A stretch of 64,000 nucleotides of DNA, taken from positions 11,636,001-11,700,000 of the forward strand of contig BSBN01001359.1 of assembly GCA_027924645.1 (NCBI GenBank). Reading direction: 5' to 3'. Position 1 is the stretch's first letter. Each line of letters starts with the position of its first letter. A program made the position numbers and the translations under genes. The notes under the pieces were generated by a model. It was not told the origin of the DNA. It saw nothing but the letters and a program-made list of their open reading frames with translations, and made no database searches. This document shows, in pieces, positions 11,021 to 23,785 of this stretch. This DNA comes from Cunninghamia lanceolata. Lineage: Eukaryota > Streptophyta > Pinopsida > Cupressales > Cupressaceae.

Positions 11021-12253
11021 TGTTGTAAAATGTCCCCCTAGGACTTTTACCTCCTCAATTTAGCTCTCGGGTCCTTTAGATTTAATCATGCATGTTAAAA
11101 TGAATCCTAGAGAAAAATCCCCTGAAACCCATGTCAAATGGGACTTAGGGAACACTCTTGAGCTTAAGCAAGTCCCAAATAGGACCCTAGACAAGGGCAC
11201 CCGTGCCCTAGTCCAGACCTATTTTGTTGGGACCCAAATTTTAAATGCCCGCAAAGTGACCGTTAAAAGGTTTCCCTTTATCGGCCTATTCAATTTCAAT
11301 TACGAATGTTTAGTGGGAATGCATATATAAACATGTTTAGGACTTCATTTTACACCTAGATGGATAATACAAACTTGTGATCTTATGCTAAGGATAATCA
11401 AGGCTTTCATTGTGTTGCAAAGCACTATTGTGTTGTGTTTGTACTTGTTTGTTGCAGATTTGTCTTCATCAAATCCATCTCCTCTTGGAGTGAAAGATCT
11501 TCATCTCTCTATGAGAGATTCACCTCCGAGGTGACATCTATTTTGTGTTTCAATCACTTTATCATATCATTTTCTTTTGCCTCTGTCCACCAAGGACACA
11601 CTCTATCTAACAATGGTGTTGGAAGGCTTGAATGCCATTCCAGGGCTTGACCGAGGCAAGCTCCTAAACACCACAACCCCCAACCCCTCTATTGTGATTG
11701 TAGGTGACAAGTATTGGATCTTGCAGAGAGGAGTTGTAGGAGGTCAGAGCAAAGTAGGAAGATTCTAGATCTAAAGAAAATATCACTAATTGGACAAGGG
11801 CACCCACTCTTTTGTCCTCCAATTTAGCATTGTCAAAAATCTCTGAGTAGGTTACAGTCTGAAGCACATTTTGATCCAAATCCCTCAGAAAAAGTACCAC
11901 CTTGGACACTGGTGCCCGCTCTTTTATCCTTGAAGTTTCTGCTTTCCAAAATTCAAATCCTGGTATGTTTCTAATTTACATTTCATTCCTTCCTGTGCGA
12001 GCATTTGTCGGGATTCATCCATTTGCTTATGATTTTACATAATTAGGGTTTTAGGCCTAATTGGATTAGGGTTTAACAAATTAATCAACAAATTCTAGAT
12101 TTCCTTATCATTCCAAGTGACACTAACCCTGTAGTTGAGTCCTCTTGCAAAAGTTGTGATTCAACTTGGTTTAATGTCCTTGAACTTATGTAGTGAAAGG
12201 AGGATCTAATTAAACTATCAACCTCATTCAATATCCCTATTTTTCTACATAAC
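11021..12253 (+). repeat. Gyp-A 3' LTR
   Basis: It starts TGTTGTAAAATG directly downstream of AAAGTGGGGG and CTAAATTTTA. It matches the 5' LTR with scattered substitutions, TATA box 11324-11330 and telo-box-like motif 12041-12052. LINE sequence resumes right after it. Confidence 0.85.
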
Positions 12254-14407
12254 CAGAAATATAACTCCTTGGTAGCTATGGAAGAGACTTATTAGAGACG
12301 AAGATCTAGATCCTTACGGATCAAAGAGGGGGACAAGAATACCATTTTTTTCCATGTCAACACCCTCAAGCATAAAGACACTAATTTGATTAGGGAAATC
12401 ATGGAAAACAATGGAAATTCTATATAGAATGAAGATATGATTAAGGAAGAAGTAGTGGTTTTTTAGAAGCCTTATATTGGAGGATACAAGATTAGGGTGT
12501 TTCATGGATAACAATATACTAAATCTTATCCCTCTTTTGATTTCTTCCAAGGATGACACTTCTTTGATGACCAAGGCCTTGAATGAGAAAGTTATAGATA
12601 TGTTTTTCTCTTTTAAAGAATGCAAGGTGTCAAAACCTGATGGGTTTCCCCATTGCTTTTTCCAAGATTATTGGGAGGTTGTTTGCAAACATGTGGTTGA
12701 AGTGGCCAATGAATTCTTTTATTTAGTGGAGGTCCTCAAGCAACTTAATAGCTCCTTCTTTGTTCTTATCCATAAGAAGTAGGGTGTCAATCACTTCTCT
12801 GACTCTTAACCTATCAGCTTGTGCAATTCCCTCTACAAATGTTTCTCAAAAAATATTGCTATGCATCTTCAAAGACTCCTTCCTCACTTGATATTCTCAC
12901 AACAAAGTGACTTCATGATGGATTTTTAAATTCCAGATTCCATTATTACCTTCCATGAAGTAGTCCATTCCATGGAAAAGAATAAGAAAGCCAACATGAT
13001 TCTTAAGTTGAACATGATTAAATATTGTTACCATGTTTCTTGGAAATTCTTGGATGTGGTTTCAATGAGGTTCAACTTTGGTTTGATATGTAGAAAGTTC
13101 ATCTGGAGCTGCATATCCACTCCAAAATTCTTTGCTATCATAAATGGCTCTCCTTGTGGGTTCTTTGGAGGAACCCACAAATTTAGACAAGGGGATCCTC
13201 TACCCCCTTTCTTTTCATCCTTTTTAGAAAAGTTCTTGGCTAAAGTTTGTGCAATTGTAGCTTTGGGGAGAGTAAAATGATTCAAGCCCACCTCTTTAGT
13301 TCAACTAGTCACACCAACAATTCATTGATGATATAATCATCTTGGGAGAAGCCTCTATGATAGAAGCTACTAAAATTAAGAAATTATGTTATAACTACAA
13401 AGAGGTTTTTGGCCAGAAAGTCAACCTAGCTAAAAGTAATGTTGTCTTCATTAATAATCCCCTTCTTTGTTAAAATAAAATTATTGAGCCTCTTGAATGC
13501 TAGGTGGGTTCTCTTCTAGCCTCTTACCCAGGCCTCCATTTATTCATGGGACCCATTCCTAAGGCATCCTAGGTGAAACTTATAGATAGATTTAATCACA
13601 ATTTGGTAGGATGGAAAGGTACTCTCTTATCCAAAGGAGGGAAAATGCAACTCATCAAGTCTACTCTCCAAAACCTTTTGGTTTACTTCATGTCTATGTT
13701 TGTCATTCCTTCCAAGATAGATAATTAAATTGACTAGATTTAGAAACAATTCCTTTGGAGGGGAACAAAGGAGTAGAATAGATTCCCTTTAATATCCTGG
13801 AAGTAGGATTTCCTTCCTAAATTTTGTGGTGGTCTAAGCTTGAGGAATCTCAAAAAGTTTAATGTTACTCTAATTGCTAAAAGTGCATGGTGAGTCATTA
13901 CAGATTCCAAGGAATGGAATAATATTGTCAAAGCCAAATATCTAAGACACAATGGTCCTCTATCCCTCTTCAATGAGGACATCTACATTAATGTGTCTCA
14001 TTTTTGGAAGGGGCTATCAAAATTTAGTAATTTACCTAGTAAAGAAGTCAAATAGAAATTGGGGGATGGTGCTCTAATTTAGTACTAGGAAGACATATGG
14101 ATGGGTGATTATCCTCTCATGTTTTTGGATTGGACCCCCTTTTGTGATTTGATTTAAGTCCCAGTTTGGCTACTTGGTGGAAAATTATTTTGAGGTTATT
14201 GGATCTTAGTGTAGATCGAAACCTTTTCCTACAACCCCTACAGACCTGGGCCGCATCCTTGCCAAACTCTAGCTTTTGCTAAAAGGTTTCCAAATTCCCT
14301 AGTCCCTAAAAGTACACACCCTTGTTTGGGTACCCTCCCCACATAGATTCTATTCTACCTCCTTGCAGTATTCATCATCCCTTCCTATTAGCTTCCCATG
14401 CCCCTTT
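12254..14407 (+). mobile_element. LINE piece 2: reverse transcriptase
   Basis: This continues the LINE of 2416-3812. It opens with the pre-RT region (IKEGDKNT near 12320), followed by the RT palm and fingers and the thumb or C-terminal region GGLSLRNL near 13830. Cop-D interrupts it at 14408; the next piece starts at 35731. Confidence 0.85.
12320..13750 (+). pseudogene. LINE reverse transcriptase domain, broken
   Basis: It would copy the LINE RNA at the nicked target. Motifs in order: KPDGFP (near 12632), IHKK (12770), PISLCNSLYK after a stop (12810), a stretch reading MILKLNMIKYCYHVSW (where LD and KAYD are usual, near 12995), FRQGDPLPPF (about 13180-13210), the catalytic FIDD (13321-13332), and SKGGKMQLIKSTLQNL (13632). 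The order is that of plant L1 RT. The first catalytic Asp region is altered and there are many stops and frameshifts, so it is inactive. Confidence 0.8.
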
Positions 14408-14880
14408 TGTCTTAGATCTGGCTGTGAAGCCACCCAAGATCAAAATCACTAAAGGAAAGCAAGAAAGAAACCCATAGATGAATGAAATCAGCACTCCCTT
14501 GCACTGAACTTCTTCAATAGAAACAGGGAGAGGGAAGTGTTGTTTATATATAAAAATAAAGGCAAATAAAGCCAAGAGAGGTAATAACTCCTAATAGCCT
14601 AAAAATAGGCAGAAGTTATACCTACTTGGTAAATGCCAGATTAAATGGTTGTACCTACCTAGATAAGACAAACATATGGTTAAGAGAGGTGGCAAATAAG
14701 TCCAAAAGAGGGTGTGAGGCTCAACTACCCAAAGGTGCGTAAGAGAGACACATGTAGCTGATGGATTATGCCACATGTCCTCATATTAACCATGTCTTAT
14801 ATAACCTAAGAAAGCTTAATATATGTGTAGGAAAAAAAAATATTCCCTAACATAAGGAAAATAAAAAACCTACACTAACA
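14408..14880 (-). repeat. Cop-D 3' LTR (473 bp)
   Basis: On the plus strand it runs from TGTCTTAGATCTGG to CCTACACTAACA. It matches the two ends of 33854-35730, which shows that the longer right copy carries an insert. Confidence 0.85.
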
Positions 14881-15834
14881 CCCCCCTTAAGCATAGCTTA
14901 GGTGGGTGAAAAGATGCAAAGATGGGTCCCAACTACAGGGGCATGTTAGGTACCCATGTACAAAACAAAATCTCTCACAAACGGAGGAAAGGAGAAAACC
15001 TAGTGGGACAAAACTCCTCCCCAAAAGAGAGAAAATAAATAAGTTCCTCCACACAAGAAATAATCTCATGCAAGGAAAAAGTCCCCTCTAGAATAGAGAG
15101 GCGAAGAGAGACTAAGTAGCCTCCTCCCAAGTAGTCAACTATGTCAATGGTTGATGCTCGAAACTAGATGTAGAAGATGGTCCATGATCATCGAACAACA
15201 TTCCTCCCCTTGGGAAGAAACAAAACCAAAGGTGTATGTAGAATGTCTTCCCATTCATGAAAGGAATATGAAGGAAGAAAGCTCAAAATGTGTGAAGTCT
15301 CTAAAAATTGCTCATGTGTATCCATGTTGATGCTGAAAGATGTCACAACCAAATCAGGAATCCCAAGCCTACTGATGAAAGTGACAATCTAGAACCAAGT
15401 AGAAACTAAAATAGAACAAGATCCAAAGATGAAGATATATCCTCTAAATACGAAGATGCCTCCTCCAAATGTTGCTAAATGATCTCCAAGTTCTTGTAAT
15501 ACTGTGATAAATATTGATAAGATGAATCAGGTACCATGCAAGATTCAGGTACTTCGGTAGAGGATGTCAACATGAACAATGATTGAGTCAGATATGTGGA
15601 CTCATGAATATCTGCAAAATCTGTCACTATAGAAGTTAATGTAGGCAAAGAAATAACAAGAGAGTCTAAATGTTCCCTTAAAACATCTGAAGAAGATTCA
15701 ACTTCATCAAAGAGAAGATGAATGCAATCAATAGTGTCTCCCAAATCTAAAATGTGGGACTCTAAAAACAAAGATGAAATGTATGGTAGGAATATGTCCT
15801 AAGAAATTAGATTGGAAAGACCAATATGAGTCTC
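14881..15834 (-). other. Cop-D 3' internal region with an unrecognised ORF relic
   Basis: The minus strand reads a polypurine tract next to the LTR, about 590 bases with no clear gene, and an open stretch at 15475-15771 (98 codons, acidic, leucine-rich, starting MFLESHILDLGDT). It lies downstream of the protease frame in the place where integrase is expected, but it has no integrase or RT motif. It may be an unusual extension of the gag-pro protein. Function unknown. Confidence 0.4.
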
Positions 15835-16461
15835 CTACACTGCTGCAATGATGATCTCAAAGCAAGCAAGAGGACGAGAAGAAATGCAAGGCTCAAGAAC
15901 TAGATTAGATGTGAGAATACCCAAGTTCAAGTAACCAAAATTCTCCTCAAAATCAAAGTTCACACTAGGAGTGTGATCAACAGCCAAATGATCAGTGCCA
16001 TCATCAGGTGCAAAGTCTGAAAAGGTGTACAACTGAGATGCATGATCAACCACCCTAGTAGAAATTATCTCTCTGCTCTCCAAGTCTCTGATGATAACTG
16101 AATCAGGTGTGAATTCCACAATCCTCCCTTCTCCACCATGGGTGATGTGATAGATGGAAAGAAGATTTTTTGTCAAATGAGGTACACACAAAACATCATT
16201 GAAAGTGCCATCCCCAATATCAATAGATCCCCTCCCAATTACATTCATGTAAGTATTGTTTCCCATCAAAATAGGTCGCATAACACAAGGCTCAAAAGAA
16301 GAGAACATAGATTGTGAAGAATCCATATGGTGAGAAGCTCCAGAATTGAGAAGGCATCTCCCTGATATAAGACCTATAAAAGCACAAAGAGCTTTACTCT
16401 TATTTTTCTGTGACTCAAAAGCAAGACTCAGACATTCTAGAAGGTAGACTGATATTGTTCT
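15835..16461 (-). pseudogene. Cop-D protease-like region and gag-pre-integrase-like tail
   Basis: Read on the minus strand from the Cop-E insertion point, this continues the Cop-D gag frame. NSGASHHM (plus about 16320-16350) sits where Copia aspartic proteases have DSGASHHM, so the catalytic Asp is now Asn. The following GRGSIDIGDGTFNDVL and LTKNLLSI stretches match the usual Copia protease/gag-pre-integrase region. The frame ends at 15835 without the HHxxC zinc motif of integrase. Confidence 0.75.
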
Positions 16462-17753
16462 TGTTGGAAAATGTGCCTCAAATTAATGGCTTGATATTCT
16501 ATTTGCAACATTGTGTGTTTATTCCTTCATTGGCCTAACCGGTCACTTTCGATGGGACCTTCTACATAGTCTCTTCAATGGCCGTTAACCCTTGTTGTTG
16601 TGTCATTATGAAGTCTATCAGCGGGAGTTAACCTTTTTGGTGGGAGATGGTTGTATCGCTAGGACAGTATCCCAAGTCTCTTCGATGAGCCAATGGTCTT
16701 GGTCAATGCAGTTCATAGCCCCGCGGTGCTGTTGGTGGGACCCAGTCTGTACCTCTGCAATAGTGCGGGTGACACCAAGCGGTGGTGACGTGGATGCCGC
16801 ATGTGTCAGTAGTGGGGACCATGGTTGTATATGTAAAGTATATCAATAAGACATCTTCATATCGGTGGGAGGTGATATGCAATCCCCCTGATATAGCTGA
16901 TATGTTTAACTTCGCAAGCCCGCAGGCTCCATGGTGGGGCCCGATCAATGTCGTGTGGGAGTGCACTATTGGATGATGTCGATGGAAGGTCTATGACTCG
17001 ATGACATGGAAGCTGGTATGGATGCCACTTAGATGGTGAGGACCATGGTCAAATCTTGGCTAGTAATAACTATATCGCTGTGACATTGAGATTTCGGTGA
17101 GAGACTAATTGTTGTCTCTTTGATATCTCCAATACAAAGTGTTGGCGAAGCTTGGAGTAACAAGACTCTTGTCGAAGGGACACAAGGACTTTGAAGAGAG
17201 ACTGTCTGGGGTCTCTTCAAAAGTTTTGACAAGGGCAGTGACAATTATGTTTCGTTCGACAGTTTGAGGTGTCTCTGATAGTTAAAATGAATTGTGATTG
17301 TTTCTACAAGAATTGAATCAAACAATTTCTGGGATAGTAGAGAATTTAGAACGAATGCTTAGTTGGTAACCAAATGATATAACCTACATTGTAACTGTGT
17401 ATGATCATCAATTTTGTTCAATTGGGTTGAAGAGGTTGAACAGGGGAAATGCAATGCTGCTAAAGTTGAAGCTGTGAATTAACATCTGGAAGCATAAGTC
17501 TGTAACTCTTTATGTAAACAATATTTTACTATAATACATAGTGACTTTGCTTGGTGTGTAGGTTTTTCTCCCGTAAAGGGTTTTCCCACATAAATCTAGT
17601 GTTGATTTGTGTATGTATCTTAATTGTTTACTCTGTTATTCTATTTAATGTGCATTTTTAATGAATTGTAATTGGAAATTGAAAGTACTATCTACATTTC
17701 TCTTCTGAAGAATTGGCATTAGGAAGGCATTTCCACACTTAGCTTTCCTTACA
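16462..17753 (+). repeat. Cop-E 5' LTR
   Basis: It runs from TGTTGGAAAATGTGCC to CTTTCCTTACA, about 1.29 kb. The 3' LTR copy matches it once the 943-bp solo LTR is set aside. Its last 11 bases are the same as those of the Cop-G LTR, but its U3 part is not. Confidence 0.9.
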
Positions 17754-17755
17754 AG

Positions 17756-17767
17756 TGGTATCAGAGC
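17756..17767 (+). promoter_or_regulatory. Cop-E primer-binding site (initiator-Met type)
   Basis: TGGTATCAGAGC, two bases after the LTR, is the standard Copia primer site complementary to the 3' end of initiator tRNA-Met. Confidence 0.9.
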
Positions 17768-17805
17768 CTGGCCAGTTGTGTTATCCTTGTGGGTGAGTCA
17801 GGTTT

Positions 17806-19318
17806 TGTTGAAATACGTCAGACAACTGAGAGGGGGGGTGAATCAATTGTCACAAAAACTTAAACACTTCTTCACTTACACATTAATCACTTATCCACAA
17901 TTATTATGATATAACAATGAATGCATGAAATTAGAAACTTAAACATAGATGCAACATTATACACAAGAGACACTAGATTTTTATGTGGAAAACCCCAAGG
18001 TGGGGAAAAACCATGGAGAGGATTAGCTCTCAAAATATATTGCAATCTTTGAAAAATGATGTCTAGGCTTGGTCACTCCATAGGCCCAGAACATACTGGC
18101 TCACTGCCATGAAGTACAGCTAGGTCTAGCAGGCTCACTGCCTCAACCCTAAACTTAGAAAGATTACAATAAGGACTATTAAACCCTACTAGCAGCTCAT
18201 TTCCAGGCTCACTACCAAAATCACCATCTTCTTCATGTTTGAGATTATTGAAGTACAATAGTTCCTCTGCTCTGCTCTGCCTTATCTCCTCGCCCTTTTC
18301 CTTATCTTCCCAATTAACTCAAGGACACCTTTTCCACACTCAATCAAAAGTATTTATACACTCCATCAACCTTGGAATGATCATCAAGGTTGGCATTGCA
18401 ATCATCAACCATTGGAACAATCTCCAAGGTCGGCATTACAAACATTTACAAAATAGGCCCTGACCTATTACAACAATATGCAAAGGAAATGAAGTAAAGA
18501 TGTATGCAGATCATGCCACACCTTAGCTGGGACTCAAACATGATCTTCCATGCCACAACACACTTCCACAATCTTAAAGGAATCTCCGCAATTACTAGAA
18601 TTAACCAAGTCGGCTAAGACTGGTTACACGCTACATTATATGGGAACAATCTTCAAACACGATCTCAATTCCTTAACACAGACCAATGTCAAGATAGGAA
18701 CATGATTAGGAGACATCCTCAAGCACGTTATAATCATTAGGAGCAACCGCATGAACATTAACCACTTTAGCCATAGGAATCTTCTCACCGGAACACATGA
18801 ACTTCACTATCTTCAATTGACATAAAAGAAAGATAGCTTGCGGACCACCAAAACATGAACCACTACAATTGTAGGCACTTATCATCATCCCAGACTTTAC
18901 TCTAGAACTGCAGAGAAAAATACTTTATTGCGGAGGAATGTAGAGAAAAATACTTTCTTCCTATCACTAGAGAATAATCAGAGAAAGCAGGTTTTACTCT
19001 GGTGAATGCAACTCTCTTAATTCTTCATACCAGAGGCTCAAACTCAAGATTTAGTATCTTCAGACATCCCTTTAAATAACTTCCAATCTACATACCAAGA
19101 TATTCAACCAGCGAGAAATGCAGAGTAATCTACCAGACTGTTCTTCATCATAAAACTCACTATCTATACTGCACTTCACTGTAACTCACTTGTTTCTTCC
19201 GAAGGGGCCAATTTTCTCAATATCCTCAACATACAAAGCTTAGGACATAGTTGACACCAATGACAATAAAGATATGTTGACATCAATGACAACACCAATT
19301 AGGCACATACTTGAAACA
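17806..19318 (-). repeat. Cop-F 3' LTR
   Basis: The plus strand begins TGTTGAAATACGTC and ends ACTTGAAACA. It matches 23786-25334 with many scattered substitutions. Near its left end is the G-rich run that marks the LTR tail in this family. Confidence 0.9.
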
Positions 19319-19340
19319 ATCTCCCCCTTTGTCATTGATG
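19281..19340 (-). promoter_or_regulatory. Inverted repeat around the polypurine tract / LTR junction of Cop-F
   Basis: The arms CATCAATGACAA (19281-19292) and TTGTCATTGATG (19329-19340) are perfect complements with a 36-nt loop that includes the end of the LTR and the tract. The arms are identical to those in Cop-1 (418-466) although the sequence between them differs. Confidence 0.7.
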
Positions 19341-19654
19341 GCAACATATGATGTGAAAAACTGCAACAACCATCAAGACATGATTCTCCCCCTATCTCTT
19401 TACACATCTGCACTCTTTCTTTCTGACCAAGATTCTCCCCCTATCTTTTTACACATCTATACTCTTTCTTTCTGAGTTTTTCACATGACTTCTCTCCCCC
19501 TTTGACATCAATGGCAAAGGGCACATACTTGCACTCTTCTGCTCTGATTCAATTTCTCTTCTGAACTCACTGACTACTCCCCCTGAGAAATAGCCCTAAA
19601 AGCATCAATCCAGATCTGAAGAAGCACCACTGGAATGATACACTCTTGTGTATC
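19319..19654 (-). other. Multiple polypurine tracts and short noncoding tail of Cop-F
   Basis: On the plus strand the C-rich complements sit at 19319-19331, 19386-19392, 19435-19441, 19493-19503 and 19576-19583. The stretch 19383-19480 also holds a tandem duplication of about 49 bp. No envelope-like ORF is present between RNase H and the LTR. Confidence 0.7.
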
Positions 19655-22600
19655 TTAGTTTAGAGAAAGAGGGGTAATAACCCCTAACTTTTCTCTGAGA
19701 TACTCAAAAGTATTCTTAGGCAGAGGTTTGGTGAAAATGTCTACAATCTGATCTTTTGTAGATACATATTCCAACTTGACTTCATTCTCTGTCACTTTTT
19801 CCCTTAGAAAGTGATATCTTACGGATAAGTGCTTTGTCCTTGAATGCATTACTGGATTCTTTGATATGTTTATGGCACTTGTATTGTCACAAAAGATTGC
19901 AATTGGATCTTCATACCTAACTCTAATGTCCTTCAAAGTCTGCTTCATCCATAATACTTGAGTGCAACTACATGCTGTTGCAATGTATTTTTCTTCTGCA
20001 GTAGACAGGGATATTGAATCCTATTTCTTGCTCAACCAAGATACCAACCTTTTTCCCAAAAATAATGCACCTCCACTTGTACTTTTCTTGTCATCCACAT
20101 CTCTAGCCCAATCTACATTAGTGTATGCACTGAGAGTGAAATCATTGTCTTTTGGATACCACAAACCATAATCTATTGTGCCTTTCAAATATCTCATAAT
20201 TCTCTTGATTTCCATCATATGTGACTCGTTGGGCTCTGCTTGAAATCTTGCCACAAGACAAACTACATGCATTATGTCAGGTCTGGTTTGGGTTATATAA
20301 AGTAATCCTCTAATCATAGATCTGTATATTTTATAATCTGCCATAGGTGAATCATCATTTTTTCTCAACTTACAACCAATTATCATGGGAGTATTTACCA
20401 GTTTAGAGTCTTCCAGTCCAAACTTCTTTAGCAACTCTTTCACATACTTAGACTGAGAAATGAAGATACCTTTATCTAATTGATTTATTTGTAGAACCAA
20501 AAAGAAATTCATCTCACCAAACATGGACATTTCAAATTCACTTTGCATTTCTTTGGAAAAAATTGTGCACATACCTTCATTGCCTCCAAAGATAATGTCA
20601 TCAACAAAGACTGCTACAATTAGGATTTGTTCATCATTGATCTTGAAGTAGAGATTGTTGTCTATAGTACCTTTATTGAACCCTATCTGTATCAAATACC
20701 TGTCCAACTGTGCATACCATGCCCTAGGGACTTGTTTTAATCCATACAAAGCCTTCTTCAATTTGCATACCATGTCACCCTAATCTGATGACTAGAATCC
20801 TTCTGGTTGTTCAATATAGACTTCTTCTTCCAACTCTCCATTCAAGAATGCAGACTTTACATCCATTTGATATACCTTAAAATCTTTGTAGGCTACAAAT
20901 GCCAGAAACATTCTTATAGCTTCAATCCTTGCCACTGGTGCAAATGTTTCCTCAAAATCTATTACTTCAACTTGAGAGTATCCTTTGTATACCAACCTTG
21001 CTTTGTTTCTTACTACTTCACCATTCTCAGTCATCTTGTTTCTAAAAACCCACTTGGTGCCAATTACATTTTTGTCTGCTAGTCTAGGAACAAGATCCCA
21101 GGTCTGATTCTTCTCTGTCTGCATCAATTCTTCTTTCATATCTTTTACCCAATTCTCATCATTGCAAGCTTCATTCATAGTCTTAGGTTCAATCTTGGAA
21201 ATTAGACAGAAATTTACTTGTTCTTCTGCAGCTCTTCTTCTGGTCAGGATTCCTTTACTTTTATCTCCTATGATTTGATCTTCAGAATGATTAAGTTTTA
21301 CATACCTTGGTGTCTTGGCAGTACTTTCTAAAGCTTGATTCTCTTCATCTAAGTTGTCTTCATGCTGCACCACTTCTAAAACATCTGGTTTATCTGATTC
21401 ATATCCACTTGAATCTAGAGACCTTTCCTTGCTTTCATCGACTTTGACATTTGCACTCTCAATGATCTTATTTAGCCTCTTATTATAACACCAGTAGGCC
21501 TTGCTCTTGGTTGAGTAACCAAGGAAGATTCCTTCATCACACCTAGCATCAAACTTGCCTAGATCTTTTTCTCTTTTGATATAACATTTGCTACCAAAAA
21601 CTTTGAGATATTTCACAGTAGAAATTTTACCATACCACAATTCATAAGGAGTCTTAGAACTGTTACCTTTGACTTGGATTCTGTTTAGATTATATACAGT
21701 AGTGTGAATTGCCTCTCTCCAATATATTTCTAGAAGATCAGCTTCCTTCATCATGGTTCTAGCAGCTTCTTGAATTGTTGTGTTCTTTCTTTCAACGACT
21801 CCATTTTGTTGTGGAGTTCTAGGTGTAGATAATTGTCTCTTTATACCATGTTCTTCACAAAATAAATTGAATTCATTTGATGTGAACTCTCCTCCTCTAT
21901 TAGACCTTAAACATTTGATCTTCAAATCCATCTCATTTTCAACCATTGCCTTAAATGCCTTGAACTTATCCAAAGCTTCTAATTTTTCTTTCAAAAAGGT
22001 AACCTAAGTCATTCTAGAATAATCATCAATAAGCAACATGAAATACATGTCCCCTTGCAAACTTCTTACTCTGGTAGGTCCACACAAGTCTGTATGCATG
22101 AGTTCCAGTAATCCATTAGCTGATTGGTCATTGCTTTTGAAACTTGTTTTTGTTTGTTTCCCAAATTGACACTCCTTGCAAATAGAATTAGCAGGCTTCA
22201 CAAGCTTGGGCAAATCTCTAATAGCCTGTGCAATACTTATCTTTATAATATTGTCAAAATTTATGTGACATAACTTTCTATGCCATAGCCAACTTTCATC
22301 TGTCTAAGCCAACAAACAATAATTATCAGTTCCTTTCAAGTGATAGATATTACCTCTAGTCTCCTTACCAATTGCAATGATTGTTCTGGAGCTTTCCTTG
22401 ATCTTGCATCCATTGTCCTTGAAGCTTAGGTCATAACCTTTTTCACACATTTGACCCACACTCAAAATATTGTGCTTTAATCCTTTCACATACAAGACAT
22501 CTTAAGTATTATGCTTTCCATCAAAAGAAATAGATCCTTTTCTACAAATCTTACTAGTTGTATCATCTCCAAACCTAACCAATCCACCATCATATCTTTC

Positions 22601-23726
22601 CAAACTCACAAACTTACTTTTGCCACCAATCATGTGGTGAGAGCAGCCACTGTCAATAATCCATTCATCTTTGTCTTCAACAACCTGAGCAGCCAAAGCA
22701 CTTTCCACTAGTATTTCTTTCTTCACACAACAAACAGGATTAGTAGACATACGTTCTTCTTTAATAGCAATAAACAAGCATTCATTACTGGAAGTACTAG
22801 CATTATCTGGTTCACCATTATCTGATACTCCTTCATCATCATCAAGACCTTCAACATAATAACATTTCTTTTGGACCCTAGGCCTGTTCTCATATCTTTT
22901 CTTATTTCTTTCAATTCTTTCAGGACATCTAGAAGCAAAGTGGCCTACTTTACTGCAGGAAAAACATTTGAAAGGTAATTTACCTTTAAATTTATTGGAT
23001 CCTCTTTGTATTATATCCACAAAGTTGGATTCAATTTCATCAAACTCATCATCTGATTCTACATTGTACTTTTCTGATCTGGAGATTTTCCCAAAAGTAC
23101 TGACTTTGAAGGCAGTCTCTACTTTTGGCAGGGCATCACCAAACTCTCTCATTTCAAAGGCAGTAAGATTACCAAGCAACTGATCTCTATCAATATCTTT
23201 TACTTGCATAAATTCTTCAATTGCAGCTATCTTGTGTATAGGACTTTGGCAGTGATCTAAGAATTTTCATTACAACTTCCTTATCACAGAGAGTTCCCCC
23301 CATACCTTTTATTCTTGTGACAAGTTCATCAACTTTTTGCATAAAGGCTATTATGTTTTCATCTTCATTCATCTTCAAACTTTCATATTTCACCTTCAAA
23401 CTTTGTAGCTTGGCCTCTTTCACAGAATCATTTCCCTCATACAGATTTATTAGCTTTTCCCATACCTCATTTGCAGTTTCAAGACCCACCACTTTTGTTA
23501 GTAGTGTGTCATCCAATGAACTTAACAGAGCATCTTTTGCTTTAACATCCACTTCATATTCCTTGATTTCGTCTACAGTTGTCAAACCATTTTGAGGCAA
23601 GGTGTATTTTATTTCTACAGCTTTCCATACTTTGTAACTAAGACAAAGAAGATGACTTTTCATTCATGCCTTCCAAAGAGCATAGTTTGTCCCATCAAAA
23701 TGTGGCGCTTCCTTCTTATAAGACAT
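19655..23726 (-). pseudogene. Cop-F gag-pol, broken
   Basis: On the minus strand the frame starts at an ATG at 23726-23724 (MSYKKEAPHFDGTN). Parts in order: gag UBN2-type domain (23726-23217), zinc knuckle CFSCSKVGHFASRC (about 22966-22925), protease DSGCSHHM (about 22654-22631), gag-pre-integrase and integrase with HTDLCGPT (near 22090), a second catalytic site reading SNRGGEF (near 21890) where Asp is expected, and NGVVER (near 21797). RT follows (21050-20500) with the catalytic FVDD near 20600, then RNase H (20100-19655) ending KPLPKN. Breaks: TGA near 23664, a frameshift near 23235, and TAG or TAA codons near 22500, 22300, 22003, 20790 and 20020. Nearly all fit a change from Trp or Gln. 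Confidence 0.9.
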
Positions 23727-23771
23727 TTTTGGATATTCCTCAAGCTGTTAGACTTTCTTCAGATGTACCTT

Positions 23772-23783
23772 GCTCTGATACTA
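23772..23783 (-). promoter_or_regulatory. Cop-F primer-binding site
   Basis: The plus strand reads GCTCTGATACTA, so the minus strand reads TAGTATCAGAGC, two bases inside the 5' LTR. It is one base off the standard Met-type site. Confidence 0.75.
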
Positions 23784-23785
23784 AT

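Larger units (their letters stand above)
3813..12253 (+). mobile_element. Gyp-A: gag-only LTR retrotransposon inserted in the LINE
   Basis: Two LTRs of about 1.24 kb (3813-5054, 11021-12253) share landmarks along their whole length. Between them are a leader, a Gypsy-type gag relic and a 1.5-kb noncoding tail ending in the polypurine tract AAAGTGGGGG (11001-11010). I see no protease, reverse transcriptase or integrase, so this is a non-autonomous element. The two sides are parts of one LINE, which shows that it is an insertion, but no clean target-site duplication could be read. Gyp-B (36699-52989) is a sister copy. Confidence 0.85.

Noticed and set aside
3808..12258. Target-site duplication for Gyp-A
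   Set aside because: TATTA on the left and the bases after 12253 do not match; the insertion is supported by the split LINE instead.
16592..16976. Open stretches in the Cop-E LTR
   Set aside because: LTR sequence with no domain; the equivalent frames differ in the other LTR.
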